Source: Mitsuaria sp. 7
GTDB lineage: Bacteria > Pseudomonadota > Gammaproteobacteria > Burkholderiales > Burkholderiaceae_C
Assembly (NCBI RefSeq): GCF_001653795.1
Contig: NZ_CP011514.1
Span: 5,514,727 to 5,578,726 of the forward strand
Reading direction: 5' to 3'
Length of the DNA stretch: 64,000 nt
Below the pieces are notes generated by a model. The model saw only the letters and a program-made list of their open reading frames with translations. It was not told where the DNA came from and made no database searches. Each line of letters opens with the position of its first letter. Position 1 is the stretch's first letter. The position numbers and the translations under genes were made by a program. Positions 51,187 through 61,400 of the stretch are shown here, piece after piece.

Positions 51187-53418
51187 TCAGGCCGCGGCGC
51201 GGCGCAGGCTCATCTCGAACACCACGCCTTCCGGCACGTTGAATGCCCGGATGCTGCCATCCATCTTCGCCAGGTAGGTCTTCGCGACGAAGAGCCCCTG
51301 GCCGCGGCGTTCCCCGTTGACCTGCGGGGCGGTGTCGGAGACGCCGTATTCGAAGATCTGGTCCAGCATCGCTGCGTCGATGTGCGGCCCCTGGTTGCGG
51401 ATCCGCAGCAGGACGACACCCGGCCCGCCCGCTTCCAGGGTGATGGCAATGGGCGTGCCTTCGGGCCGGTAGCGGTCGGCGTTGCGCAGCACGTGCGTGA
51501 CGGCGTCTTCCAGCGCGTAGGCCTCCGCGTGCACGGGCTGCGGCTCGGGCAGCGCGGTGTCGAAGCTGACGTGATCGATACCGGCGTAGTGCGCGTTGGC
51601 GGCCACCTCGCGGCAGAAGGCGGCCAGGTCCAGCGCCTCCGTATGCAGGTCGGCCGACGCCAGCGCCTCGCTCGGCGGCGCGCTGCCGTAGAGCACCTTC
51701 ACGGCCTGCTGCATGCGCTGCACGTAGCGGTGGCTGGGATCGTCGCCCGCGCCGTGCAGCACCATCAGCGATTGCAGCGGCGACATGATCTCGTGACCGA
51801 CCGCGTGCCACATCTCGCGCTCGCGCTCGGCCCGCAGCTGCTCGCGGCGCAGGCCGTCCTTCACGCGGGTCAGCGCGTCGGCCAGGCTGCCGGCGAGGAT
51901 GCCCAGCTCGTCGCGGCCGCGCAGATCGGCCACGTCGAGCTCGCCGATGCGCTGCTCCGCCCGCACGTCCTGCATGTTGTAGGAGACCGCGGCCGCGCGC
52001 TTCGTGAGCACCGCGATGCCGCGGATCAGGCCGAGTTCCACCATCAGCCACGCGAGCGCGACCGCGGCCAGCATCGCCGCCGCCAGCCACGCCAGCGGAC
52101 GCGCCTCCAGCGCGAGCTGACGGTCGAGGCTGCGCAGGTCGCCGCGCAGATCGAGCCGGTAGCGGCCGCTGGTCGTCGCGACCTCGTCGGAGGCGGTCAG
52201 CCAGCGGATCTCGGCCGCGTCGGTGCCGGCGCCGACGCCCAGGATCTCGCCCTGCACCGGCAGGCGGCGCATCACGTGGATCAGCCACGGCAGCGCGCGC
52301 TCGGACAGCTCCGGGCCGCGGCGCTCGGCGATGGTCGTCGCCTGCTTGCCCAGGCGCTCGATGCGCAGGGTCTCGCCCGGCTGCAGCGAGGCACCGATCC
52401 GGTCCAGCGACAGCGCGAGCGACGCGCCCGGCTTTGCGCTGTCGAAAAGGACCGGCACCACCGCTGGCGAGGAGCTCGTCCCTGCAGGCATCGCATCGGA
52501 TGCGGCTGCTGACGGCTCGGCGGGCTCGGTGGGCGCGGTGGGCTCCAACGGACCGAGCAGCTCCACCCGGACCCGCATCTGGTCGAGGTCCGCCGGCGGC
52601 CAGACGGGCCGGGCGCGGTGGCCGGCGTCGTCGAAGAGCGCGTCCTGGAAGGCTTCCACCGGCAGCCGGATCGAATAGAAGGTGCGCCGCGCGCAGTCCG
52701 GTCCGCTGCTGCCCTCGGCGCATGGGCCCTCGCGCCAGAGCCAGCCGCGGAACTCGCGCACCGGGCGCGCCTTGCCGGGCAACTGCGGCCCCGCGCCGAG
52801 GAAGCCGGTCAGGCGCCCGCGCTGCGTGCCGTCTGCGGCAGCGGCACCTTCGAACGGCGCGATCCAGGTCTGCGTGCCGCCGCGCAGTTTCAGCGTCACG
52901 CGGGCGCGGTGCACGCCGCCCAGGTCCAGCGCACCGTGCTCGCGGCCGGCGAGCGGGCCGCTCTCCAGGCTGCCGACCAGGTACAGGAAACCGCCCGCGT
53001 AGGCGTTCGCGCCGACGGCGGCGCACAGGCTCGCGCCGTCGGGCCATCGCAGGCCGCAGCCGGCCATCTCGACGGCGCGCTGCGCCTTGTTCTGATCGTC
53101 GAAGTCGATGGCCGAGAACGGCAGCAGCACCGGCGCCTGGCCGTCGCGGTCGCCGACGCTCATCGCTGGATTGAGCAGCGCCAGCTGGCCGCTCGGATGG
53201 CGCAGCTGCAGGACGATCTCCGCCAGCGACTGCCGGAAGCCCTGCGCATAGCGCTGGTAGGCGCGCTGCTTCTGGTCGATGAGCACCGTCAGCACCAGGC
53301 CGACCGTCGCCAGCGCCAGCAGCAGGAAGGCCAGGTGAACGACCGCGCGCCGGCGGAAGGCCGCCAGGCCCAGGCGGGGTACGACCAGCGCGGGCAGCTC
53401 GACGGGGCCGAGTTTCAT
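51187..53418 (-). CDS. Membrane sensor histidine kinase
   Basis: 743 residues from the ATG at 53418. First membrane segment about 24-48 (VVHLAFLLLALATVGLVLTVLI), then a large periplasmic domain of about 400 residues containing four or more Cys and a Pro/Ala-rich patch, then a second membrane segment (AWLAAAMLAAVALAWLMVELGLI). HAMP-like linker, H-box WHAVGHEIMSPLQSL with His542, and a HATPase_c domain with LRNADRYRP (N box) and GQGLFVAK. It phosphorylates the response regulator encoded 19 bp upstream. The ligand is unknown; the sensor region is novel to me. Confidence 0.9.
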   Translation of the reverse strand: MKLGPVELPALVVPRLGLAAFRRRAVVHLAFLLLALATVGLVLTVLIDQKQRAYQRYAQGFRQSLAEIVLQLRHPSGQLALLNPAMSVGDRDGQAPVLLPFSAIDFDDQNKAQRAVEMAGCGLRWPDGASLCAAVGANAYAGGFLYLVGSLESGPLAGREHGALDLGGVHRARVTLKLRGGTQTWIAPFEGAAAADGTQRGRLTGFLGAGPQLPGKARPVREFRGWLWREGPCAEGSSGPDCARRTFYSIRLPVEAFQDALFDDAGHRARPVWPPADLDQMRVRVELLGPLEPTAPTEPAEPSAAASDAMPAGTSSSPAVVPVLFDSAKPGASLALSLDRIGASLQPGETLRIERLGKQATTIAERRGPELSERALPWLIHVMRRLPVQGEILGVGAGTDAAEIRWLTASDEVATTSGRYRLDLRGDLRSLDRQLALEARPLAWLAAAMLAAVALAWLMVELGLIRGIAVLTKRAAAVSYNMQDVRAEQRIGELDVADLRGRDELGILAGSLADALTRVKDGLRREQLRAEREREMWHAVGHEIMSPLQSLMVLHGAGDDPSHRYVQRMQQAVKVLYGSAPPSEALASADLHTEALDLAAFCREVAANAHYAGIDHVSFDTALPEPQPVHAEAYALEDAVTHVLRNADRYRPEGTPIAITLEAGGPGVVLLRIRNQGPHIDAAMLDQIFEYGVSDTAPQVNGERRGQGLFVAKTYLAKMDGSIRAFNVPEGVVFEMSLRRAAA

Positions 53419-53437
53419 GCGACGCCCCTGTCGATGC

Positions 53438-54148
53438 TCACCGCGGTCCTGACCACCGGAACCCGCGCATCGGCACGTTCTCGATCGCATCGAACGTCGG
53501 GTCGACTTCCTTCAACGCTTCGCGCAGCGTCGATACATGCTTGCGGACGTTGTCGCGCGTGCGGCCGCTCTTGACGACGTCGTAGAGCTCCTCGTACGAC
53601 ACCACCTGCGGCGCGCGCTGATACAGCGTGGCGAGGATGCGCTGCGCCGTCAGCGGCAGGTTGATGCGCTGGCCCTGCCACAGCGGGCTGCGCTGCCACA
53701 GCGGGTCCAGCTGCAGCGCTTCCGGCGCGGCGGGCACCGGCTCGGCCGCCTCGCGGGCGCGGGCGGCGCGCAGGATGTCGAGGAAGGTGTCGATGAACTC
53801 GGATTCGTCGAAGCTGGTCTTCTGCAGGTAGTCCCAGGCGTCGAGCGCCTTCATGATCCCGCGGTAGATGGCCGCCGGCATGGCCGACACGACCAGCACC
53901 GGCGTGCCGGCGTTCAGCTTGTTGATCTCGTTGATCAGCGCGACGCCGGCGTTGCGCTCGCGGCCGAGCTCGATGTCGAGCACCACCATCTCGTAGCGCT
54001 CGCGCGCCAGCGCGGCCTCGGCGGCGTCGCGGTCGAACCACTGGTCGACCTGCAGCTCGGGGCGCGCGGCGCGGATCCAGCCGGCAAGCTGCTCGCTGGT
54101 GGGGCGGTCGTCCTCGATGACGGCGACCTTGTTCCTGGGGATGGCCAT
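53438..54148 (-). CDS. Response regulator with winged-helix output domain
   Basis: 236 residues. Receiver domain 1-125: acidic pair in AVIEDD, phospho-acceptor Asp58 in VVLDIELG, Ser/Thr switch in VVSAMP, and Lys in YLQKTSF. The output domain (about 150-235) has the trans_reg_C shape: INLPLTAQRILATLYQRAPQVVSYEELYDVVKSGRTRDNVRKHVSTLREALKEV...RGFRW. It is first in the operon with the kinase and the thioredoxin. Confidence 0.9.
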   Translation of the reverse strand: MAIPRNKVAVIEDDRPTSEQLAGWIRAARPELQVDQWFDRDAAEAALARERYEMVVLDIELGRERNAGVALINEINKLNAGTPVLVVSAMPAAIYRGIMKALDAWDYLQKTSFDESEFIDTFLDILRAARAREAAEPVPAAPEALQLDPLWQRSPLWQGQRINLPLTAQRILATLYQRAPQVVSYEELYDVVKSGRTRDNVRKHVSTLREALKEVDPTFDAIENVPMRGFRWSGPR

Positions 54149-54313
54149 GGCGCCGGATTATCGACACCGCCGCGTCTCCCGGCGCGGGCGGCGTGTGAGG
54201 GTTTCTTCCGGACCGTGAAGGGACCCGCCGACGCCCGCATTGAGGCTTCCGGGCCCTTTCCGGACCATGAGCGTCATCCCAACACCCGATCGACGGGAAC
54301 CCCGGAGGACCTC

Positions 54314-55633
54314 ATGAACGACCGCCTGCAATCGATCCGCAACGCCGCCGCGCGGCTCAAGGCTAGTCTGCCCGGTTTCTCCCGCCGCAGCCGCGGCGAC
54401 GAATTCGGCGGTGAAGGCGCCGGCGCCGGTGCCGGCGGCCTGGGCGTGCCGCTGAAGCGCGCCGGTGCCGGCCTGGTCCGCTGCCTGCCCTGGCTGGCCG
54501 GCCTGACCGCCGTGGCCGGCGCGGTGGCGCTGCTGGTCACGCATCCGCCGGTGCATGAGGTGCCGCGCGGCGCCGTGAGCCTGCGTACCAACATGCTGAC
54601 GGGCGGCGTGACCGAGGCCCGCTCGGGCTCGATGCTCCAACTCCCCGGCCTGCACGACGTCCGCGACCTGCCGGTGCGCGATCGCAGCTATCACCCGGAA
54701 CGCTTCGCCCGCGCCGACGGCGAAGCGCCGCTCCAGTCGCTGGAAGGACTGTCCCTGGGCCTGGACCTGACCGTGCGCTGGACCGTCGACCCGACGCGAC
54801 TGGCGCAGCTGGCGACCACGCTGCCCGACGACATCGAAGGCGACGTGATCGCCCCGGCCCTGCAAGGCATCGTCTACCGCCAGATCGCCACGCACACGGT
54901 GCGCGAGATCTTCTCGACGCAGCGCGGTCCCATCCAGGCCGCGCTGGAATCCGAGCTCCGCCGCAAGCTGGCGATGGACGGCATCGTGCTGCGCGGCCTG
55001 GAGATCGGCAATGTCGACCTGCCGCAGGAGTACCGCGCCGGCCTGGAGAACCTGCTGTCCGAAGGTCTGGCCAGCGAGAAGATGCGCTACACGCTGGAGC
55101 TCAAGGAGAAGCAGGTCAAGCAGACCGAGCTGGAGGCGGCGGCCGAGAAGGTCCGCCGCGAGACCTCGGCCGAGGCGGCCGCGCGCGAGCAGATCATCGC
55201 GGCCAAGGGCCAGGAAGAGGCGATGAAGCACGTGCTGCCCTTCAAGCAGCGCCAGGTCGAGCAGCGCCAGCTGGAAGCCGAAGCCGAGCGCGTCGCGCGG
55301 GTCCGCATGGCCGAAGGCAATGCGCAGGCGCGCGGCATCGAAGCCGAAGGCGAGGCCAAGGCGCGCGAGAAGCTGGCCGACGCCGAGGCGTATCGCCAGA
55401 CGCGCATCGGCAAGGTCGCCGTCGACCAGATGGCCGCCGAGGGCGCGTTGCTGAGCCGTCATCCGCTGCTGATCCAGAAGGCGATGGCCGACAAGCTGTC
55501 CGACAAGGTGCAGGTGATCATCGCGCCGCCGCCGTCGGACGGCGGATTCATCGGCAAGACGCTGCTGGGCTCGAAGCCGGAGACGCGTCAGGAAGGTCGC
55601 GCGGAAGGCGAAGGCGAGGGGGCCTCGCAATGA
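54314..55633 (+). CDS. SPFH/band 7 domain membrane protein
   Basis: 439 residues from the ATG at 54314, with GGAGG six bases upstream. One membrane segment (CLPWLAGLTAVAGAVALLVTH, about 55-76), then an SPFH domain (about 80-255, ending IGNVDLPQEYRAGLENLLSEGLASEKM), and a long Glu/Ala/Arg coiled coil (about 255-390: EAAAEKVRRETSAEAAAREQIIAAKGQEEAM...EAEGEAKAREKLADAEAYRQTRIG). Such proteins build ring-like membrane scaffolds, often with proteases or secreted partners. It is coupled by ATGA to the next gene. Confidence 0.9.
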   Translation: MNDRLQSIRNAAARLKASLPGFSRRSRGDEFGGEGAGAGAGGLGVPLKRAGAGLVRCLPWLAGLTAVAGAVALLVTHPPVHEVPRGAVSLRTNMLTGGVTEARSGSMLQLPGLHDVRDLPVRDRSYHPERFARADGEAPLQSLEGLSLGLDLTVRWTVDPTRLAQLATTLPDDIEGDVIAPALQGIVYRQIATHTVREIFSTQRGPIQAALESELRRKLAMDGIVLRGLEIGNVDLPQEYRAGLENLLSEGLASEKMRYTLELKEKQVKQTELEAAAEKVRRETSAEAAAREQIIAAKGQEEAMKHVLPFKQRQVEQRQLEAEAERVARVRMAEGNAQARGIEAEGEAKAREKLADAEAYRQTRIGKVAVDQMAAEGALLSRHPLLIQKAMADKLSDKVQVIIAPPPSDGGFIGKTLLGSKPETRQEGRAEGEGEGASQ

Positions 55634-57333
55634 ACCGCCGCCGTTCCTCCACGTTCCTGATCCCGTCCTTGATCCTGGGTCGAAAGGGTTCCGACATGTG
55701 CCGCCTGAAGCTCGTGATGGCCGCTGCCATCGCCGCCGTCGCTGTCCAGTTGCTCTGTGTCCATCCGGCCAATGCCGCGACGGACGACACGACGCCCAAG
55801 CCGCCGATCAAGCGCGTCTCGCCCGACGACGCGGCGCCGCGCACCGCGCTGGTGGTGCAGGACAACGCCGCGATGCGCGCGGCGGCGAAGGACTCGTCGC
55901 CGGCGCAGGCGCAGCTCTGGCGCGGCGAGGCGCTGGAGATCCGCGGCGAACGCCCCGACCACTTCCAGGTCTACGACTACCGTCGCGAGCGCGGCGGCTT
56001 CGTCCGCAAGGCCGCGCTGCTGCCGCTGAACGGGCCCGCCGCGCAGCCGGACGCGCTGCTGGCCGCATTGCGCGTGGTGCGCCAGCAGACGGGCGCGGAG
56101 TCCCTCGGCCTGGGCCTGGCCGCGGCCTACGTGCAGTCGGCGAGCGCGGCGCAGATGAACGGCGTCGACGGCGCGGAGGTGCTCGATGCGATGGGCACGC
56201 TGGCCGAGCGGCTCGCCGACCGCGCCTCGCGCACGCAGCCTCGTTCGGACGGCGTGGCGACTGTCGCCCCGTCGGCCGCCGAAACGCAGGTCGCCGCGCA
56301 TCTCGATGTCGCCGCGCGCTACGGCCTGCGTTTCCGCACGCTGGAGCGCGAGGCCGGCGCGATGCAGCTCTGCTACGACGGCGAGGCGTTCCGTCGCTTG
56401 CTCGCGATGCCGGCCTCGACGCCGGAGCAGAAGGCGCGCGCCGCGCTGGCGCTGACGCGCGTCGACTGCCTGGACCCGGTCGCGACGCCGTCGCAGCGCG
56501 AGCAGATGGACCAGTGGCGCGCGGACGTGCTCGACAAGGTCGACCTGAAGGACCCGGCGCTGGCGACGCATTGGCGCAACCGCGTGCTGATGCGGCAGTC
56601 GGGTGTGTGGAGCAGCCTGGCGTTCATCCGTGCGCGTCGCGCGAGCGTTGCAGGCGTGGCCGCCTCGCCCGTGACCCTGCAGGTGGATGCGTCGTCGGCG
56701 GCGTCGCGCCGCTCGCTGGAAGCGTTCGCGCGCATCGTGCCGGCTGAACTCTCCGACGACGACCAGCCTGCCTACAACGACGCCGCCATGCGCGGCAACG
56801 CGATGCGCTGGGCGGCTTTGCCAGCGGGTGGCCCCGAGCAGACGCTCGGCGCGGTGAAGCTGAACGTCGCGGCCGGCCAGCCCGGCGAGACCTGCCTGAC
56901 GCTCACGATGAACGGCGCGAGGGAAGGTATCCCTTCGCTGCTGCGCCACTGCGTGTGGGGACTGGTGATGACGGCGTCCGCGCGTGTGAACCGCGAGGGC
57001 AACGCGATCACGATCGCCTCCGTGCCGGCGGACGGCTGGCGCGAGCTCTGGCTGTTGCGCCGCACGGCGCAAGGCTGGAAGGTGTCGGTGCTGCCGCCGG
57101 TGGCGGCTCAGCCCGGCCTGGGCTACGCGGAATTCGCCGGCTGGGTGCCCGGCGGCAAGGAGCTGCTGGTCGCGCGCGAGTCCCGCGCCGAAGGCCGCTA
57201 CAAGCGCAGCTACGAGCTGGTCGATCTCGACACGCTGGAGACGAGGCGCCAAGCCGGCGACATGACGATGCTCGGTGCGTTCCAGCGTTGGCAGGCGGCC
57301 GATTGGAAGGGCACCAGCCTGAGCGCAAGGTGA
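55630..57333 (+). CDS. Exported protein with SH3-like N-terminal domain, coupled to SPFH gene
   Basis: 567 residues. Start overlaps the SPFH stop (ATGA). The signal is LVMAAAIAAVAVQLLCVHPANA (about 29-50). Residues about 70-130 look like a bacterial SH3 domain (TALVVQDNAAMRAA...AQLWRGEALEIRGERPDHFQVYDYRRERGGFVRKAAL). The rest has no family I recognise: a helical middle with paired Cys and a beta-rich C-terminus (ITIASVPADGWRELWLLRRTAQGWKVSVLPP). Probably periplasmic and acting with the SPFH protein. Confidence 0.78.
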   Translation: MNRRRSSTFLIPSLILGRKGSDMCRLKLVMAAAIAAVAVQLLCVHPANAATDDTTPKPPIKRVSPDDAAPRTALVVQDNAAMRAAAKDSSPAQAQLWRGEALEIRGERPDHFQVYDYRRERGGFVRKAALLPLNGPAAQPDALLAALRVVRQQTGAESLGLGLAAAYVQSASAAQMNGVDGAEVLDAMGTLAERLADRASRTQPRSDGVATVAPSAAETQVAAHLDVAARYGLRFRTLEREAGAMQLCYDGEAFRRLLAMPASTPEQKARAALALTRVDCLDPVATPSQREQMDQWRADVLDKVDLKDPALATHWRNRVLMRQSGVWSSLAFIRARRASVAGVAASPVTLQVDASSAASRRSLEAFARIVPAELSDDDQPAYNDAAMRGNAMRWAALPAGGPEQTLGAVKLNVAAGQPGETCLTLTMNGAREGIPSLLRHCVWGLVMTASARVNREGNAITIASVPADGWRELWLLRRTAQGWKVSVLPPVAAQPGLGYAEFAGWVPGGKELLVARESRAEGRYKRSYELVDLDTLETRRQAGDMTMLGAFQRWQAADWKGTSLSAR

Positions 57334-57370
57334 GGGCTGCGCCATTTCGCATGGCGACGCTGCGAGTTCA

Positions 57371-57408
57371 GAAGAGGTGCCTCTTTCCCTCGAAAGAGGG
57401 CCCTCTTC
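57371..57408 (+). terminator. Two-part symmetric hairpin after the SH3-like gene
   Basis: GAAGAGG (57371-57377) pairs with CCTCTTC (57402-57408), and after a 2-base internal loop on each side CCTCTTT (57380-57386) pairs with AAAGAGG (57393-57399), with a six-base loop. The downstream tail is C/T-rich but not a T run. Likely the transcript end of the SPFH pair. Confidence 0.6.
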
Positions 57409-57512
57409 ATCTCCCTCCCCGCCCACAACTTTGAGTCATGTCAGAAAGGGATTCGATTTCGAGAATGCGTACATCGCATCGACATGTGGTCGGTGGCAGA
57501 AAGGCAGAAACG

Positions 57513-58025
57513 ATGTTGCAGCGAATCGAATTCGAAGACGAGCCCGAGGAGGCAGCGCTGGCGCCAGTGCCGGAGTTCCTTGAGCGCGGACGGCCGGTGT
57601 GGGTTTACAGCAAGAGCCAGAAGCCGTACCTCTACCGGCCGTGGATGAACCCTTGTTCGCCCGGCGAGTGGCCGTACGACCTCCAGGCGCTCCGCGGCAC
57701 GGAGGACTACGAGGACATCCTCGAGTGGTTTGCGCAGAAGCATCCGCATCTGTTGCGCGAGGACTTCTGGGTTGTGGATCGGGAGCTTGCGCGATGCGCC
57801 GGAGACCGGCAGATCAGTGTCTACGTGGTCAGGGATCCCGAGGAGCACTACCTAGGCTTGCAGTTCACGCTCTTCGGCTATGCGCCGGACGCGAAGTATC
57901 CCCATCCCGAGATCGAAGCCTTCGAATCACTGTACGAGTCCGTCCCGGCGATTGCCCGTCTGTGGCTGGTCGCTCATGCCAATGCTTGGCCCGGCCGCTT
58001 CGAGGACCGGCATCTGGTGAAGTGA
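57513..58025 (+). CDS. Hypothetical protein, partner of HEPN-like gene
   Basis: 170 residues from the ATG at 57513; the frame is open to 57438, but the upstream part lacks coding character and AGAAAGGCAGAAACG precedes the chosen ATG. Soluble and acidic, rich in Trp/Tyr/Pro: YSKSQKPYLYRPWMNPCSPGEWPYDL, EDILEWFAQKHPHLLREDFWVV, YVVRDPEEHYLGLQFTLFGYAPDA. I recognise no family. GC is lower than around it. It is followed after 10 bp by a HEPN-like gene, so the two form a small module. Confidence 0.6.
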   Translation: MLQRIEFEDEPEEAALAPVPEFLERGRPVWVYSKSQKPYLYRPWMNPCSPGEWPYDLQALRGTEDYEDILEWFAQKHPHLLREDFWVVDRELARCAGDRQISVYVVRDPEEHYLGLQFTLFGYAPDAKYPHPEIEAFESLYESVPAIARLWLVAHANAWPGRFEDRHLVK

Positions 58026-58035
58026 GGACTGAACC

Positions 58036-58446
58036 ATGACTGTTTTTGACCCCGATGAAGTCCTCGCCGTGGCGAGGCACCTCTGGACCCGAAACGACGA
58101 GGCGAGCAACCGCAGCGCGGTGTCACGTGCCTATTACGGCGTGTTCTTGAGGGCTCGCGACATGGCAGGCATTTCCGAGCGACATCCCATGGTTCATCAG
58201 TGGACGCAGGAACATTACGAACGTGATGGCCAGAAGGGTCTGGCTAAGAGGCTGAGCGCTCTACGTCGCAGCAGGAACTACGCTGACTACTCGACCGAAC
58301 GGCACGTCACGCGGAAGGAGGCGGAGGCGGCAATGAATCTGTCGCAGCAAGTTCGCGCGGAGCTTCGGGCGCTGGCAGGTCGTCGGCAGTACAGGGACAG
58401 CAGCAAGGTCTCGGTAGAGAAATCTGACCCGGTCAATCCGCCGTGA
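58036..58446 (+). CDS. HEPN-like domain protein (UPF0332 type)
   Basis: 136 residues. SNRSAVSRAYYGVFLRARDMAG and LAKRLSALRRSRNYADYSTERHVTRKEAEAAMNLSQQVRAEL match the HEPN/UPF0332 pattern (SRAYYa.F..a..., L...RN.ADY). HEPN proteins are often ribonuclease toxins or their partners in toxin-antitoxin and defence modules. The RN-ADY segment is present, but the classical R-x(4-6)-H arrangement is not clear-cut. Its 3' end overlaps the big hybrid kinase gene tail to tail by 14 bp. Confidence 0.72.
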   Translation: MTVFDPDEVLAVARHLWTRNDEASNRSAVSRAYYGVFLRARDMAGISERHPMVHQWTQEHYERDGQKGLAKRLSALRRSRNYADYSTERHVTRKEAEAAMNLSQQVRAELRALAGRRQYRDSSKVSVEKSDPVNPP

Positions 58447-61400
58447 GCTTCACCAGCACCTGCCGCAGCCGCTGCGCGTCGATCGGCTTGGTGAGGAACT
58501 CGTTCATCCCGGCGGCGAGCGCCTCGTCGCGTTCCTGGACCAGTGCGGCGGCCGTCAACGCGATGATCGGCAACTCAGTCGCGTCGTAGCGCTGGCGCAG
58601 TTGCCGTGTCGCCTCGTGGCCGCTCATGACCGGCATCTGCACGTCCATCAGCACCGCGTCGAAGGGCTTGCCCATGCTGGCCGCAGCCGTCACCGCCTCC
58701 ACCGCCTGGCTGCCGTCGCTGGCCTGGGAAACCTCCGCCCCCCACTGCTCGAGCATGGCCACGGCGATCATCATGTTCACCGGGTTGTCCTCGACCATCA
58801 GGATCCGGCGGCCCGCCAGTTCCGCGTCGTCGGCCGGCGCGCGGCGTTGCGCGCTCACTGGCGCCGGTGCCGCGGGCAGCGGCAGTTCGGCCCAGAAGGT
58901 CGCGCCCGCGCCCGGCTGGCTGTCCACGCCCACGTCGCCGCCCATCAGCGTCGCCAGCTCGCGGCAGATCGACAGGCCCAGGCCCGTGCCGCCGTAGCGG
59001 CGCGTGGTGGATTCGTCGGCCTGCGTGAAGGGCTGGAACAGCCGCTCGTGCATGGCCTCGGCGATGCCCGGGCCGGTGTCGCTGACCTCGACGCGCAGGC
59101 GACGCTCGTCCAGGCGGCGCACCCGCACCGCCACGCGGCCCTGCTCGGTGAACTTCAAGGCATTGCTCAGGTAGTTGCTCAGGATCTGCCGCGTGCGCAC
59201 CGGGTCGCCGATCACCCAGGCGGGCACCGCGTCGTCCACATCGATGCTGAACCCCAGCCCGCGCGCCTGCGCCAGCGTCAGGTAACCCATGCGCATCGTC
59301 GCGAGCATGTCGCGCAGCGCGAAGGGCACCGTCTCCAGCGTCAGCCGGCCGGCTTCGATCTTGGACAGGTCCAGGATGTCCGACATCAGCCCCGACAGGC
59401 TCTCCGCGCTGTCCACCATCTGGTCCAGGTAGTGGCTGCGCGTGTCGCTGTCCAGGTCCGGTTGCTGCAGCAGCCGCGTCAGGCCGACCAGGCCGTTGAG
59501 CGGCGTGCGGATCTCGTGGCTGATGTTGGCCAGGAACGCGCTCTTGGCGCGGTTCGCCGCCTGCGCCTCGTCCTTGGCCTGGGCCAGCGCGGCTTCGACG
59601 CGCCGGCGCTCGGTCACGTCTTCCATGATCCAGATCGTGCCGCCGCGGCTCGGATGGTTCGGGTCCACGGCCCGCGCCAGGATCCGGCACAGGAAGCGGC
59701 TGCCGTCGCGGCGCCGCATCAGGCGTTCGACCTCGACCTGCTCGCCCGCCGACAGGCGCGGGCCGAGTTCGCGGCCGACGGACTCGTAGTCCTCGGCGCT
59801 GGGCCACACCACGCCGCCCGCCTGGCCGATCAGTCCGCCCGCCGGCCAACCGAACATCTCCTCCACCAGCCGGTTCGCCTGCACGAAGTGCTGGTCGCGC
59901 GTCAGCGCGATGCCGATCGACGCGTTCTCCAGGATCGCGGCATGGACCAGCCGCGTGCGCTCGGTGTCGCTGACATCGCGCGAGTTGACGACCAGGTAGG
60001 ACATGCCGTCCATCACGAACGGCGCCGCCGACAGCAGCATCGGGATCGGCTGGCCGCGCCGGTTGACGAAGCTCGCCGGCAGGTCGCTGACGCGGCCATG
60101 CTGCCGCAGCGCCTCGACCAGACGTTCGCGGTCGGCGATGTCCTGCCAGATGCCGAGTTCCTCGGAGCTGCGCCCCAGCACCTCGTCGGCGGTGTAGCCG
60201 CTGACCAGCTCGAAGGTCTTGTTGACCATCACGTAGCGGCCGCTCACGGTCTCGGACAAGGTGACGACGTCGGGGCTGGTCGCGAACAGATGCGACAGCA
60301 GCGCCTCCGAGCGCCGCAGCGCATCCTGCGCGCGCGAGGTCTCGGTCTGGTCGATGAAGAAGGACAGCGTCGCGGGACCGGTGGCCGCGTCCACGCGCAC
60401 GCTGGTGGCCTGCACCAGACGGCGCCGGCGCGACAGCGTCCGGAGCCGGAATTCCGTCATCGGCAGCATCGCGCCGACGGGCAGCGCCTCGATCTTGGCG
60501 GCGCGCTGGCGGGCTCGCTCCTCGTCGCCCGGCTCGTAGTGCGAGAAGAGGTCCTGCCCGATCATCGACGAGCGCTGCGTGTACCCGAACATCGCCATCG
60601 CCGCCGGGTTGGCGTCCATCACGCGGCCCCAGCGGTGCAGCACCAGCGGCGACGGCGAGCGGCGGAACAGCTCGCGGTAGCGCGTCTCGGTGGCCACCAT
60701 GGCCTGCTCGGTCTGGACCTCGTCGGTGACGTCGCGGCCCACGCCCCAGTAGCCGCGGAAGTTGCCCTTGGCGTCGAAGCGCGGCTCGCCGCTGATCGAC
60801 ACGTAATGCAGCGCGCCGTCTTCGGACGTGCGGCGCATCACCAGGCCGCGGAACGGGCGATGGGATTCGAGGTCGGCGCGGTGCGCGTCGAGTTCCTCGT
60901 CGGTGAGGCCGAGGTGCTCGATCTCCCACGGCGCGCGGCCGAGCCGCTCCGCCATCGACAGCCCCGAGGCGCCCGGGTTGTGCTCCGTCAGGTGCGTGAA
61001 GCGGAACTGGCGGTCCATCTCCCAGTACCAGTCCGCCGCCATGTTGAGCAGGTGGCGGAAGCGGGCGTGGCGGTCGTTGACCTCCTGCATCGCGCGCCGG
61101 ATCAGCTTGGCCGTGCCCAGGCCGACGACCAGTCCCGAGGTCAGCAGCAGCAGTTGCGTCAGCAGCCGGGCGGTGAGTCCGACCGGCGCGGCGCCGACCT
61201 GGATCCAGCCGCCCAGTTCCGCCGAGGCCAGCCCGCCCAGCGCGGCCAGCCCCAGCCCGAACAGCGACAGGCCCGCGCCCAGGCCGATCATGCCGGTGCC
61301 CAGCGCGACCATCAGACCCATGATCCCGAGGCTCGCGGCGTTGAGGCCGAGCTGGCGCGACACCGCCAGCGACAGCGCCGTCGCCATCGCCAGGCACATC

